A stretch of 64,000 bases of DNA from Centaurea solstitialis (taxonomy: Eukaryota > Streptophyta > Magnoliopsida > Asterales > Asteraceae), in the NCBI GenBank assembly GCA_030169165.1, contig CM058044.1, positions 67,904,968-67,968,967 of the forward strand, given 5' to 3'. Position 1 is the stretch's first letter; each line of letters begins with the position of its first letter. The notes beneath the pieces were generated by a model. That model saw nothing but the letters and a program-made list of their open reading frames with translations. It made no database searches and was not told where the DNA came from. Shown here piece after piece: positions 24,621-36,122 of this stretch. The position numbers and the translations under genes are program-made.

Positions 24621-25062
24621 TGAAGCCTACACCACCGCTGTCGGATCTACGACGACCACCACCACCACCGTCGTAGGATATGCGGTCTACCACCACCACC
24701 ACCATCGCCAACTACCACCACCTCACCGCCACCACAACCTCCATCGCCAAATCCGCTGCTACCAGCCTCAATTACAAGAAGCTTCAGAAACTCTTCTCTG
24801 CTAAAAACCTAATTTCGTTCTCCATTAATTCTTCCTCCTCCCGATGAAACTAGATGAGGTAAATAGGTTCACAATGAGGATGAAATTTTCCATACATTTT
24901 CATTATTCTTTTTATTTTTTCTTCATTTTTGGTGGGTGTTGTGGTGGTTTGGAGATGGTGGGTGTGGTGGTGGTGGTAGCTGTGATGGTGGTGGTTGTAT
25001 TGGTGGTGGACTAGTGGTGGTGGGTGTGGTGATGGTGTTGGTGGTAGCTTTGATGGTGGTGG

Positions 25063-25172
25063 TTATGCACATGTGTTTACTGGGTAGAGGAGGAAGGATG
25101 CGGCGGTGCACATGTGTTCACCGGGTGGAGGAGGAGGAAGGAGGCTGTGCACATGTGTTCATCGGGTGGAGG
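25063..25172. repeat. left part of a 44-bp minisatellite
   Basis: About three units of GTGCACATGTGTTCACCGGG plus a GGAGGAGGAAGGAGG tail. The array continues to the right of the inserted retroelement at 32616. Confidence 0.85.
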
Positions 25173-25177
25173 GGAGG

Positions 25178-26690
25178 TGTAACATCCCAATTTCAAATTG
25201 AACCTCTTTTGATGTGAAGGGTTAGTTAGTGACTAAAAGTTTTCTTTTTATCGAAATCAAGGGCCAATGTGTAATTACCGGAAGTGCAAGGTTGTTAGCA
25301 TGCGATTAAATAAAAGGGGTTAGCCCTCAACTTCCCTTATTCAATTCAGTTTCCAGCAAACGTATTTGGGGAGAAAGGAGGGCGGCCAAAGACAAGGGTT
25401 CAAGAAGGTGCAATTGAGGGCTATGGTGGATCAATCGGAGTAAGATGTGAATTGCTAACGCTAAGGTATGGGTTCTAGACTGAGAATTATGGTACAATTG
25501 ATGCTAATTTCGGGTCTTGATGTCAAGTTAGGGTTGGGATGGTATAAATACCGAATTGGTGTAATTGGTTAATATTATGCTCCAATTGATGATGGATTAT
25601 GATCTTGTATCCATGGATTAGAATGTTTTGAATTGTTTTAGACGCACGTAAATGCCACATATCGACTCTAGATCATGTAGAAATCGTTTTTGGGTTGTGT
25701 TTGGTCGAAACGTGAGTTGGAAGTATGATTTTCGAAGCAAAGTCGCGTTTTTTGGGGCATCAGGAAAACCCCGCGACCTGGCCCCGCGACCTGAGGTCAC
25801 GGGGACAGGTGGCGCAACTTTCTGTTGTGTTTTCAACATTTTTCGTTTGCGGTTCTTTTGGGGTTTTGGCTATGGGCTTATGTTAGGGATGTTGTGAGAT
25901 GACTTTGGGTAGATTTTAAGGGCAAGTAGACTAGTCTAGCTATGGCTAAGACTAGTGTTTCGGTATGGAGTATTAAAGGGTCTTTTTGGGCTATGTATTG
26001 ATATGGATGTGCATGTAAATGTATAGGTTACTTGTGTTGAACGTTGTACGCGCATGGTGTGTAATTCGGGCTACTGAAAGGTGAGTACTTTATCTATATG
26101 AATATGGTGATGCTTATGTGATGAAATGCATGTGTGATGATATGTTGCTTGGATTATGTTAACACCTAGTTGGTACGGGTTACCACTAGGGAAATTAGTT
26201 CCTCCGGGAACAAAGGATCAAGTTATGGATTAAGCGGCCTGGTACCAGTGTCAATGGATCAAGTTATGTGATATGTGATTGCTATGCACTCAGTTATGTA
26301 TGTATGATTATGTTTGTATAGATATGTGCTCACTAAGCGAAAGCTTACCCGTTGTTATTTTTCCCTTTTTAGTGTCAGGTACAGCATCGGGTAACCAAGG
26401 CAAGGCTCACGTGTGATGATCCCGAAGGTGGCAGCTCAGTCAATCATGGTCATGGATTTTGGTGTTACAATATAGAACATGTTTTAACTTACTACCGATC
26501 ACGTGTCAATTTAATTGGAACAATGGATGTCGTGTTTTGTCATGAGCTTAGGCTCGACTATGTTGGATTATTTATTTGCTTAAACAACTGTTTTGATTAA
26601 TTTCTTTGATAAGATGAGACTTTGACAAGGCTTCCGCTTATTTTAAATGTTTTCCTAAATTAAATGTTTGGATTTTTTTAAGGTGTTACA
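25178..26690 (+). repeat. 5' LTR of the non-autonomous Ty3/gypsy element
   Basis: 1513 bp from TGTAACATCCC to GGTGTTACA. Against the right LTR I see by eye one substitution (C at 25663, A at 31587) and one T-run length difference. The 5-bp duplication GGAGG flanks the element (25173-25177 and 32616-32620). The block at 25782-25804 is a GC-rich near-palindrome also present in the LTRs at 47-55 kb. ORFs inside the LTR are not genes. Confidence 0.95.
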
Positions 26691-26692
26691 AT

Positions 26693-26704
26693 TGGTATCA
26701 GAGC
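26693..26704 (+). promoter_or_regulatory. primer binding site (tRNA-iMet)
   Basis: TGGTATCAGAGC starts two bases after the 5' LTR. It is complementary to the 3' end of plant initiator methionine tRNA. Confidence 0.9.
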
Positions 26705-28699
26705 CCTGGTTTAAGAGATTCAGGCATTCACGGGTAGTGAGTGTTTGAACTTAAACCAAGTGTTCTTGTTTTCTAACTAAGAATTTTCAAAATTTGGAGT
26801 TGGATAAGAAATGGATAAGAGACTGAGCTGCGGGCCGGGACATCAACGTGAGGTGAGCACACTATACTTGGATAAGAAAACATGATACTTTATCTACCAA
26901 TAATGTAATGAGTTAAGCATGATATGATACACATGTTATGACATGTAATGAGAATGAGATACGCATGGGATTAAGATATGTGCATATATGAACATGAGAT
27001 CAATATAAATGGACATGTATATGTTGTTTGAACATATAAATGTGCTTTAAACGGATTAATTATATGTATGGACATGATAATAAGTTATGTATATTGTTAT
27101 GAAGCATGAGGTCCTATATAAAGGACATAGGGAGCAGGTATCACTATAATAGTTGTTGAGAGATGAACGAGTCTGAGTTCTTGATGTTAAGTGGTTAGAA
27201 TGTGTTATAATGTGGAATAGAGACTATGGAATAGTAGACATACATGTTGTACCTTTGTGTAGACATATGGTTATGTGGTTACGAGTATAATAGCATGATG
27301 CATGTTTTTATGTGATTGAATGGTAGGCGAGCTGTTAAGCTCTAGTGTAAAGGTTATGTATGGGACAACTAGTTGGGAAATAGGAACTTTGTGATGGTGT
27401 CGAAGCTAGATATGTAGGATGTATTTATAGTGATACAAGGGCCCGTATCATTGCAAATACATTGTGCATATCAGAGAATTGACATAGTTACAAGGAGTTC
27501 TATGAATCCACTGGATTGTCGGGATGGGGTAGTAGCATGATAGGACCTTCATGAGTGTCCGTAAGGTAAGTGGTTAGACCCTTAAGAGGCACGTGATGAG
27601 GAGAGAATTGGAAGCTAAGGTCATTGACCTAAGCTAGTAGATGGCATGGGACGGAAGGTAGAGTGGTATTTAAGGTAGCATGTTAATTGAGCCAGTAAAG
27701 ATAGACCACTCAATAGCATGTTGGGAAATGAGAGGTATAAAGGGGGTCGTTGACCCGAATATTCGTGGACTAGACGAAAGGGGAAGTGGTTAGCTTAAAG
27801 CGTGATGATTTTTGGATTAGTACGGGTTATGGACAAAGAGTGTCCTCGTTATATGGGAAAAGTGATAAGTGTATGATGGATTACATGTGTACAGTCAGTG
27901 GATTAGAGAGTGTAGCAGATGAGGTAGAAGAAGTCCTCTATGAGATCCTTCCTAGACTTTCGAGCATGAGAAGCAGGAATTAACCCAGGTGATTAATAGC
28001 AGTCTAGAAGCAGTTATGGCCGCATGAGCCGGTGATGCAGTAAACTCTCAGTCTGATCAGGCTAGAGCAGTTGGTTACGAGGAATTCCGGATTGTCAATC
28101 GCCGATTTTCGAAGGAAGAAAGATTCAGTGGCTTAACCATCGGATCTCTGTGACGGGAAATGCTTTCTGCACTGGGTTGCAAGGCAGAAGTGGAGGTCAG
28201 GTTGCTATGAGCCTGTTTGGGGAAGCCGCGGAGGAATTATGGAAGTTAATTGTTCATTAAAGGACAACAAAGCAAGTGAAGGGTATGACGATGGAGCAAC
28301 TCCTTGGCCTTGAAGGGAAACAGAAGATACCTCGGCTAATGGTGAGAGAAGCTTCGGTGACAGTAAGGTGCACTGATTTATCAGATGCACGAGGTAACCG
28401 GGTTAGAGAGTTAGTAATGGGGAGGCAAAGAAAAGAATGATACCTCCAAGAATCGGGAGCGTGTGTTTTAGTCGACAGCAGAAGAGGCAAGGACGGAGCC
28501 GGACGTTGTGAATGAAGCAAGCATGGAAGTCGTTAGAAGTAGAAGTAGCGGACGAGGAGTACTGCTGGTATAGTGACGTGTATAAGAGGGAATGTAATAG
28601 TTGATATGGACTGATTGAATCGAAAACGAGTCTGCATTGACCGAGAGAAGCAGCAGGTAGTAGTTCAAACCCGAGTGGGGGAGAACTTACTATTGAAAG

Positions 28700-29310
28700 G
28701 GACGGAAAGAGACTACCGAAGGTAAGTACTTTGGCTAAGGCCAGAAAGCATGTCCTACATAGAGGTAGCAGCTTCTTAGCGTACGTGGTCGATAGCCGAG
28801 CTGAGACGAAGAAGAAAACGGTAGCAGACGTGCCTGTGGTCAGCGAGTATCGAGGTGTATTTCCGAATGATTTGCCTGGAATTTTACCCGAGAAGCAAGT
28901 GGAGTATCGGATTGAGCGAGTTCCGGGGACGGCGCCGATAGCTAAGGCCCGTACCGGTTAGCACCTCTGGAGATGCAGGAATTGTTGCGGATGTGAATCG
29001 ATTACCGAGGGTTAATCAAGCTTATGGTAAGGGATAGATACCCGCTGCCGAGGATCGGCGATCTTTTCGATCAACTTCAGGGAGCCATGTGGTTCTCGAA
29101 GATAGATCTTCGCTCAGGGTACCACCAGTTGAAGTTCGGGAAGAGGATGCACATGAAACGGCTCTTCGTGCTCGATATGGGCATTCCGAGTCCATTGTGA
29201 TGCCATTCAGGTTGACGAACGCGCCGGTAGCTTTTATGGTCGCCTGGGCTTACAGAAAATTGATGAATCGAGTCTATAGGCCGATGCTTGATGGATCGAT
29301 GATCGTTTTC
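28700..29310 (+). pseudogene. gag-pol remnant (protease-RT linker and partial RT)
   Basis: 28731-28961 encodes a stretch with LAYVVDSR, VADVPVVSEY and APIAKA, matching the end of the intact protease region of the element at 47-55 kb. 29089-29310 has REEDAHETALRARYGH, VMPFRLTNAP and LMNRVYRPMLDGS, matching RT motifs, but the catalytic FIDD is changed to FIGE. Frames switch several times. Confidence 0.85.
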
Positions 29311-30654
29311 ATTGGTGAATGGTATTGTAGTAAATCAAGGAACGAACGCTTGATTGTTCGAAACTGTCGTTGAATTGGGTTAGGAATGAAAAGGTGAATG
29401 TAACTGTATGTGTTGAGATGTTAGAGTCGGAGATAAGAGAAGGTGTGATGGTAGTGAGGTGCATTAAGTGCACGAAGAAGGCGAGCCTGTTGCCCAGACT
29501 AATCTTTACTTGATCCTTGTGTTTCCTACACTGGTGGTTACACCCGTAGGCTTCGAGGATCAAGTAGGGACTGTCGGGACTGGGTGTTTGGGGCTAAGTG
29601 AAGTATGTGGACAGTGATGTAAGGGATGTTGAAAGGATTTGTTGATACAAATGTGATAGAAATAGAAAGGGTAAGAGTTACGTCAACCCTATAATTGGTT
29701 GTGTGTTATATCGTAAGTGATAGTAGACGATAGATAGCTATGTCAGAGGCGAATAACATGTTTTGTGTGCGTATGGACAGCCTTGTACTCGTAAGGGTCA
29801 AGGGGATAGTATCGTGCTCGTTAGAGGAACAGCAGGATCAGATCCGTTCTTGGAACGGAGGGCAGTTATGTTTACGTTACGAAATCCTTGTAATCCGTAG
29901 AAAACGATGTGGTAGTGGACGTGTTTTGGGTTGTGACCTGGACTGGGCAACTCCATAACATAACCGTGGTGGAGTAGGGGTGACCGGTTAGGGCCCTGTG
30001 TCTCCAAAACGGACTTTATCGAACCACAATCGTCAGATATGGGGTTACATGGATTCTGGTTATGAAAGAGGATGAAAGAAAACTTATGTTAATGATATTT
30101 TTAAGTGATGTTTGGTACATGTATTTTTTTTATGTTTCGAAAGAGGAGTGGTCTCGTTTCATGTTTTACAATAGTAAACTTTTTGAAAAATGTTGGTTTT
30201 GCTATTTTATGACTTCCGAACAAAACTTCCGTAAAGTTTTAAATAGTTTTTCCTTAAAATTTACTTTTGATTAACTTAGTGGAACTAGTACTTGTTGAAA
30301 GATGTTGTTTTTCGTACATGTTTGAATTTCTAAATGTTTGATGGGATGATGTTGGTTTAATTGGATTTTATGAGTTTTCCGGTTATTTCAAACAGTTTTT
30401 CGTCAAGTATGTGTTTTAAAAAAAAACTTAAAGTGGCAGACAAGTTGTCAGTGATAACCTCGCTAGTAGGTATGTTTAAGTAGTCACAGCGTAAGTAGTT
30501 ATGAGTGAGAAATCGAGGAAGGAAGGAATTAAAGATCAAGTGGTACGGGTAATACCCGACAGTTATGGTCATTTAAGTCGTTGAGACTATGCAGAGGTTT
30601 CAGTGTCAGAGACGTAAGGTCGGATTGCGGGGGACCAGAATATAGGAAAAGCAA

Positions 30655-31000
30655 GTGGAAAAAGTGTTAGACGTGTCTAAGAGCGAAAGGTACCGGTTAG
30701 AAGTAAGAGCATGTGACGAAAGGTCAGGTTACGAGGTTGGTTGTACTCTTAGGGAGCATGAAGTTGTGAGAAAAGAGTTGTCGGACTCCCATCTCCTGGA
30801 GGAAGAATTGGGAAGTACTAAAATTATTCAGAAAGTGGCTGAGAGTATTAAGTGGAATCGTGTTAGACTGAAAACTGCTCAGGGTCGCCGGAAGAGCTAT
30901 GCGGATAAAGTACTATCAGACCTAGAGTTCAATGAGGAAAGACTGAAATTGATCTTAGAAAGAACGACCAAGTCTTGAGAAATAAGGACATTGGTGTCGA
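30655..31000 (+). pseudogene. 3' pol remnant
   Basis: 30800-30930 encodes ELGSTKIIQKVAESI and AAQ/TAQGRRKSYAD-like residues, matching the region after the integrase core in the 47-55 kb element. Further on, a chromodomain-tail-like NKDIGV stretch is out of frame. Confidence 0.7.
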
Positions 31001-31087
31001 AAGGAATGTGGAAATCGGAGGATGAAATGAGACGGAACTACTCTAAGTTGTTCCAAGCTTGAGCGATTTCGGGGACGAAATCCTAGT

Positions 31088-31100
31088 AAGTGGGGGAGAG
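31088..31100 (+). promoter_or_regulatory. polypurine tract
   Basis: AAGTGGGGGAGAG directly before the 3' LTR at 31102, nearly identical to that of the element at 47-55 kb. Confidence 0.85.
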
Positions 31101-31101
31101 T

Positions 31102-32615
31102 TGTAACATCCCAATTTCAAATTGAACCTCTTTTGATGTGAAGGGTTAGTTAGTGACTAAAAGTTTTCTTTTTATCGAAATCAAGGGCCAATGTGTAATT
31201 ACCGGAAGTGCAAGGTTGTTAGCATGCGATTAAATAAAAGGGGTTAGCCCTCAACTTCCCTTATTCAATTCAGTTTCCAGCAAACGTATTTGGGGAGAAA
31301 GGAGGGCGGCCAAAGACAAGGGTTCAAGAAGGTGCAATTGAGGGCTATGGTGGATCAATCGGAGTAAGATGTGAATTGCTAACGCTAAGGTATGGGTTCT
31401 AGACTGAGAATTATGGTACAATTGATGCTAATTTCGGGTCTTGATGTCAAGTTAGGGTTGGGATGGTATAAATACCGAATTGGTGTAATTGGTTAATATT
31501 ATGCTCCAATTGATGATGGATTATGATCTTGTATCCATGGATTAGAATGTTTTGAATTGTTTTAGACGCACGTAAATGCCACATATAGACTCTAGATCAT
31601 GTAGAAATCGTTTTTGGGTTGTGTTTGGTCGAAACGTGAGTTGGAAGTATGATTTTCGAAGCAAAGTCGCGTTTTTTGGGGCATCAGGAAAACCCCGCGA
31701 CCTGGCCCCGCGACCTGAGGTCACGGGGACAGGTGGCGCAACTTTCTGTTGTGTTTTCAACATTTTTCGTTTGCGGTTCTTTTGGGGTTTTGGCTATGGG
31801 CTTATGTTAGGGATGTTGTGAGATGACTTTGGGTAGATTTTAAGGGCAAGTAGACTAGTCTAGCTATGGCTAAGACTAGTGTTTCGGTATGGAGTATTAA
31901 AGGGTCTTTTTGGGCTATGTATTGATATGGATGTGCATGTAAATGTATAGGTTACTTGTGTTGAACGTTGTACGCGCATGGTGTGTAATTCGGGCTACTG
32001 AAAGGTGAGTACTTTATCTATATGAATATGGTGATGCTTATGTGATGAAATGCATGTGTGATGATATGTTGCTTGGATTATGTTAACACCTAGTTGGTAC
32101 GGGTTACCACTAGGGAAATTAGTTCCTCCGGGAACAAAGGATCAAGTTATGGATTAAGCGGCCTGGTACCAGTGTCAATGGATCAAGTTATGTGATATGT
32201 GATTGCTATGCACTCAGTTATGTATGTATGATTATGTTTGTATAGATATGTGCTCACTAAGCGAAAGCTTACCCGTTGTTATTTTTCCCTTTTTAGTGTC
32301 AGGTACAGCATCGGGTAACCAAGGCAAGGCTCACGTGTGATGATCCCGAAGGTGGCAGCTCAGTCAATCATGGTCATGGATTTTGGTGTTACAATATAGA
32401 ACATGTTTTAACTTACTACCGATCACGTGTCAATTTAATTGGAACAATGGATGTCGTGTTTTGTCATGAGCTTAGGCTCGACTATGTTGGATTATTTATT
32501 TGCTTAAACAACTGTTTTGATTAATTTCTTTGATAAGATGAGACTTTGACAAGGCTTCCGCTTATTTTAAATGTTTTCCTAAATTAAATGTTTGGATTTT
32601 TTTTAAGGTGTTACA
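31102..32615 (+). repeat. 3' LTR of the non-autonomous Ty3/gypsy element
   Basis: 1514 bp, virtually identical to 25178-26690, ending GGTGTTACA before the duplicated GGAGG. Confidence 0.95.
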
Positions 32616-33025
32616 GGAGGAAGGAGGCGGCGGTGCACATGTGTTCACCGGGTGGAGGAGGAGGAAGGAGGCGGCGGTGCACATGTGTTTACGGGGTGGG
32701 GGGGGGAAGGAGGCGGCGGTGCACATGTGTTCACCGGGTGGAGGGGGAGGAAGGCGATGGCGGTGCACATGTGTTTACCGGGTGGAGGAGGAGGAAGGAG
32801 GCGGTGGTGCACATGTGTTCACGTGGTGGAGGGGAGGAAGGAGGCGACGATGCACATGTGTTCACCGGGTGGAGGAGAAGGAAGGAGGGGGCGGTGCACA
32901 TGTGTTCACCGGGTGGAGGAGGAGGAAGGAGGCGGCGGTGCACATGTGTTCACCGAGTGAAGGAGGAGGAAGGAGGCGGCGGTGCACATGTGTTCACCGG
33001 GTGGAGGAGGAGGATGGAGGTGGCT
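32616..33025. repeat. 44-bp minisatellite, about 9 copies
   Basis: GTGCACATGTGTTCACCGGG units start at 32633, 32677, 32719, 32763, 32807, 32850, 32894, 32938 and 32982 (spacing 42-44 bp). The array continues the one at 25063-25172 across the retroelement. Long overlapping ORFs in all plus frames come from the repeat. Confidence 0.92.
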
Positions 33026-33199
33026 TTCCCAAAATACCCCTGTGCACTTGCGTTTGTTGTATTTTTTAATTATGAATTATTAAAAATTCCCTAATTATAT
33101 GAATTTAATCATGGCCCTAGATCTAGATTATTAAGGGTTATGATGGGTTAACACGGTTAACACACTATTTGTGGTTAACAACGGAACTCAACCCTATAT

Positions 33200-34305
33200 A
33201 TATATATATATATTAAAAGAAGGTTTTTGCTGATGTCATCAAAATCAAATTGAGTGATTTCATTGGTCAATTAAACAAATCCTATCAAATGATGATGTCA
33301 TAATCTATTTCCATTTTTTTTCCAAAATTTACATACCTAAAATTTCTCATTAATTTATTAGTTTCCCTTTTATAATTTACATTTTGTATCCTTATAATTA
33401 TTTGATTAAATTACTTATTACCCCTTAGTTTTTCAATTTTCAGTTTACATTCTTATAATAATGTATATGAATTAAAACCATTTAAGTTTTTTGTTTTCCT
33501 TTTTTATAAATTACACCCTTATAATCGTCTCGACGATACATTCAAAATGAGTATAATATTGAATATTTTTTAAATTTATTTATATTAGTAAATATTAAGA
33601 ATAGATATAAATTAAGTTGTTTACATTTTATTACAATTCTATCGTTGATATTCTTGAAATTTAAAGATTCCTATTTGTAATCTAAATTTTTTATAGATTA
33701 TTTATAAATAATAAAAGTTTATTTTATTTAAAACGCTATTGTTGACGTTCTTCAAATTTAAAGATTTCATTCTTTTAATCTTACTAATTCTATTGATCAT
33801 TTATAAATAATAAATTTTTTTAAAACCCTACAAATCAAAAATACTATATAATTTATTTTAGAATCCCTTCCGTTTTAGAATCATTCACGAAATCCAAATC
33901 TTTCAACAAAAGAATTTCAGATATTTTAACAACTATTAGAAGACTAAAATATTTAATAATAATAAAGTAAAAGTAATTATTTTTTCATTTAAATCGTTGA
34001 TTAATTAGAATTATTTTAATAAATAATAATTCTCTACTTACTCAATTTCAAAGAAAGCTTTGAATAAAAAAATGAAAGAAACGTAATTTAAATGTTATAT
34101 ATATAATTTCTTAAATCGTTATGATTAAACTAAATCATTAATGTTTCTTATATCAATTAACTAAGTCATATTTATATTGTTAATTGGATATTACGTTTGG
34201 TTTGTGGTGAATTATTTGTGAACTTTATAATGCAAATGTTAATTCTCATTAGAAGCTAAAACAACATGTTTAAATCGTCCGTGTATTACACGGGTCATTA
34301 ACTAG
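33200..34305 (+). mobile_element. non-autonomous Helitron
   Basis: The right end has a perfect 6-bp-stem hairpin (CCGTGT-ATT-ACACGG, 34279-34293), then CATTAACTAG ending at 34305 and T at 34306, the Helitron 3' signature. The left end is less sure: (TA)n then ATTAAAAGAAGG near 33200-33222, a common plant Helitron 5' pattern. The interior is AT-rich and non-coding, with no Rep/helicase. Confidence 0.6.
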
Positions 34306-34306
34306 T

Positions 34307-34796
34307 ATTATATATTATAATGTGTTCACATAAATGTGTCTGTTTATGCTAAATGCTTTACTTTAATTTGAATTATCCAAGCATATATCCTAAATGTGTT
34401 TTATGTAAATGGTTATACATTTTCGAGGTTATATTATTATATTACTTGATAAAATATTGGTGAATAATTAGTCGTCATATCAAAAGTGTTTTTTTTTTTT
34501 TTTTCCTATTTAATGTTTTTGAATAACATAACCTCTACTCTTTGGATAAACATAAAAGAACTTTTGATCAAAATAACTTAATTAATTGTGTTGCGTCTAA
34601 TCATTTAAATCCTTTTTTTTTCTCAATCATCGAACATTCGAACAATTAGTAATATGCCTACGTGTATATGTGCATGCATATATATTCACAAATGCATATA
34701 GGTCAAACCAAAAAACCCAAAACAACGTATTATTATTTTTCTTAAAAAAAACAGAAAAACACGTTTTTACAAAATAGAGGCATAACGTAGAAACCC
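34307..34796. other. AT-rich intergenic DNA
   Basis: No feature recognised. Confidence 0.4.
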
Positions 34797-34967
34797 TAAG
34801 GGGGAATTTGGTTAACAGAATGGAATCTAAATTAATGGAATCTGTCAAAGGAATTGGAATCTAGAATGAATTGGAATGGAATGTTATCAGGTTTGATCAA
34901 ATGTTTGGTTGACAGGAATGGAATGTAATCTGTCAAAGGATTTGGAATTTGTCTGTTTGGTTTGCTA

Positions 34968-35884
34968 GGGTGTGTTTGGTACGCAGACAACATGGGACGG
35001 GACGGGACAAAAAAAAATAGTCCCATATTTGGTAGACCATGGGACAAAACTGACATGGGACTATTTTGGGTTTTCATGGGACAAAAACTAGAAAAAATTG
35101 TTCCACCAAAAGGGTGGAACAACCTTGGACAGAATAAAAAATTACCAGTATGCCCTTTTCCTACATCTGATTAATAACCTAAAATCAGAAGAAGCCATGA
35201 CCGTCTTTCCATCGTACTTCTTCTCTATTGTTCGTCATCTTCATCAATTTCTGATTTCATGATGCCTTGATTTCTGGTAGATGATTTCGAGAGTTCATGG
35301 CTTCAATTTCATTTCTTCAATTTCTGATTTCACAACTTCGAATTAAAACCCTCGAATTCTGATTTCAAAGATTTTCGATTTCATGGTTGCGATTTGATGT
35401 CTTCAGTTTTTGATTTCATGACTGCCATTTAATGTCTTCAATTCCTAATTTAATGGTTGCTATTTAATGTCTTCAATTTCTGATTTCATAGCTTCGATTT
35501 ATCTACAGTTTCTAATTTTTTAGTTGCAATTTAATGTCTTCAATTTCTGATTTTATGGCTGCTACGATTTAAAGACTTTATGATTTCATGGCTTCATTTT
35601 TAGTTTGGATTTTTAATTTGATATGAGAACTTGCAGTTTGTTTGATATGAGAACTTCCACAGGTACCTTTGAACTTGCAGTTTTAATTTGGATTTCTTAT
35701 TGGAATGTTGACGTTGTTTAGAGCAATTGATTGGAATTGAATTTGAAGGGCAATTTGGTCATTTTAATAGTTTTGTTCTATCATGTCTAGTGGTACCAAA
35801 CGTAGGACAGACAACTTAGTCTGTCCTGTCCAGTTCTGTCCCGTCCTGTTGAGTCCCATCCAGTCTGCGTACCAAACGCTACCC
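34968..35884. mobile_element. nested TIR element (GGGT...TTTGGTACGCAGAC)
   Basis: Left end GGGTGTGTTTGGTACGCAGAC is mirrored at the right by GTCTGCGTACCAAACGCTACCC. TA dinucleotides flank both sides; joining the flanks gives GCTAAGGAATTGGAAT, which restores the surrounding arm. The subterminal zones carry GGGAC repeats. Non-coding. Confidence 0.7.
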
Positions 35885-36122
35885 TAAGGAATTGGAATGG
35901 AATAATGCAAAATGACAAAAATACATTTTTATTGATTCCAATTATAATTTTTTAAAATATATATTACATTTAATCTAAAAAAATATAAATTACGTTTTTC
36001 ACCTAGTGAGTTATTATATTAAATTAAAATCAATTTTAGTTAAAATTAAAATTACTTTTCACCTAATCTTAATCCACCCATTTTTTCACCTAATAAATAA
36101 TCCACCTCTTTTTTGTACCTAA

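Larger units (their letters stand above)
25178..32615 (+). mobile_element. non-autonomous Ty3/gypsy LTR retrotransposon, young, degenerate interior
   Basis: 7438 bp with near-identical LTRs, GGAGG target duplication, an initiator-Met tRNA primer site and a polypurine tract. The 4.4 kb interior is a decayed relative of the element at 47-55 kb. The leader after the primer site, the gag-start neighbourhood, the gag-pol joint (28731-28961, homologous to the protease-to-RT linker) and part of RT (about 29030-29310) can be aligned, but stops and indels break every domain and no RNase H or integrase is recognisable. Such LTR identity with a dead interior suggests recent copying by proteins supplied from another element. 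Confidence 0.9.
23996..33188. mobile_element. inverted-repeat-bounded element with minisatellites, split by a retroelement
   Basis: 23996-24038 and 33146-33188 are inverted copies matching at about 41 of 43 bases (start AGTTCCGTTGTTAACC). Both are bordered by (TA)n. Between them lie a 34-bp minisatellite, G-rich low-complexity DNA, a 44-bp minisatellite and the 7.4 kb retroelement. Without the retroelement the unit is about 1.75 kb. It encodes no recognisable protein. A diverged single end with the same layout occurs near 57465-57540. Confidence 0.6.

Noticed and set aside
24109..24711. Overlapping minus-strand ORFs with GGGRLQIRRR repeats
   Set aside because: Product of the 34-bp minisatellite; unit length is not a multiple of 3 and all frames stay open.
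25618..25897. ORFs of 73-81 aa repeated at 31542-31821
   Set aside because: Identical because they lie in the two LTRs; they overlap on opposite strands and match no protein family known to me.
32588..33094. Long plus-strand ORFs with VHMCSPGG / CTCVHRV repeats
   Set aside because: They are the 44-bp minisatellite read in all three frames; the same block gives equal ORFs in each frame, and no domain is present.
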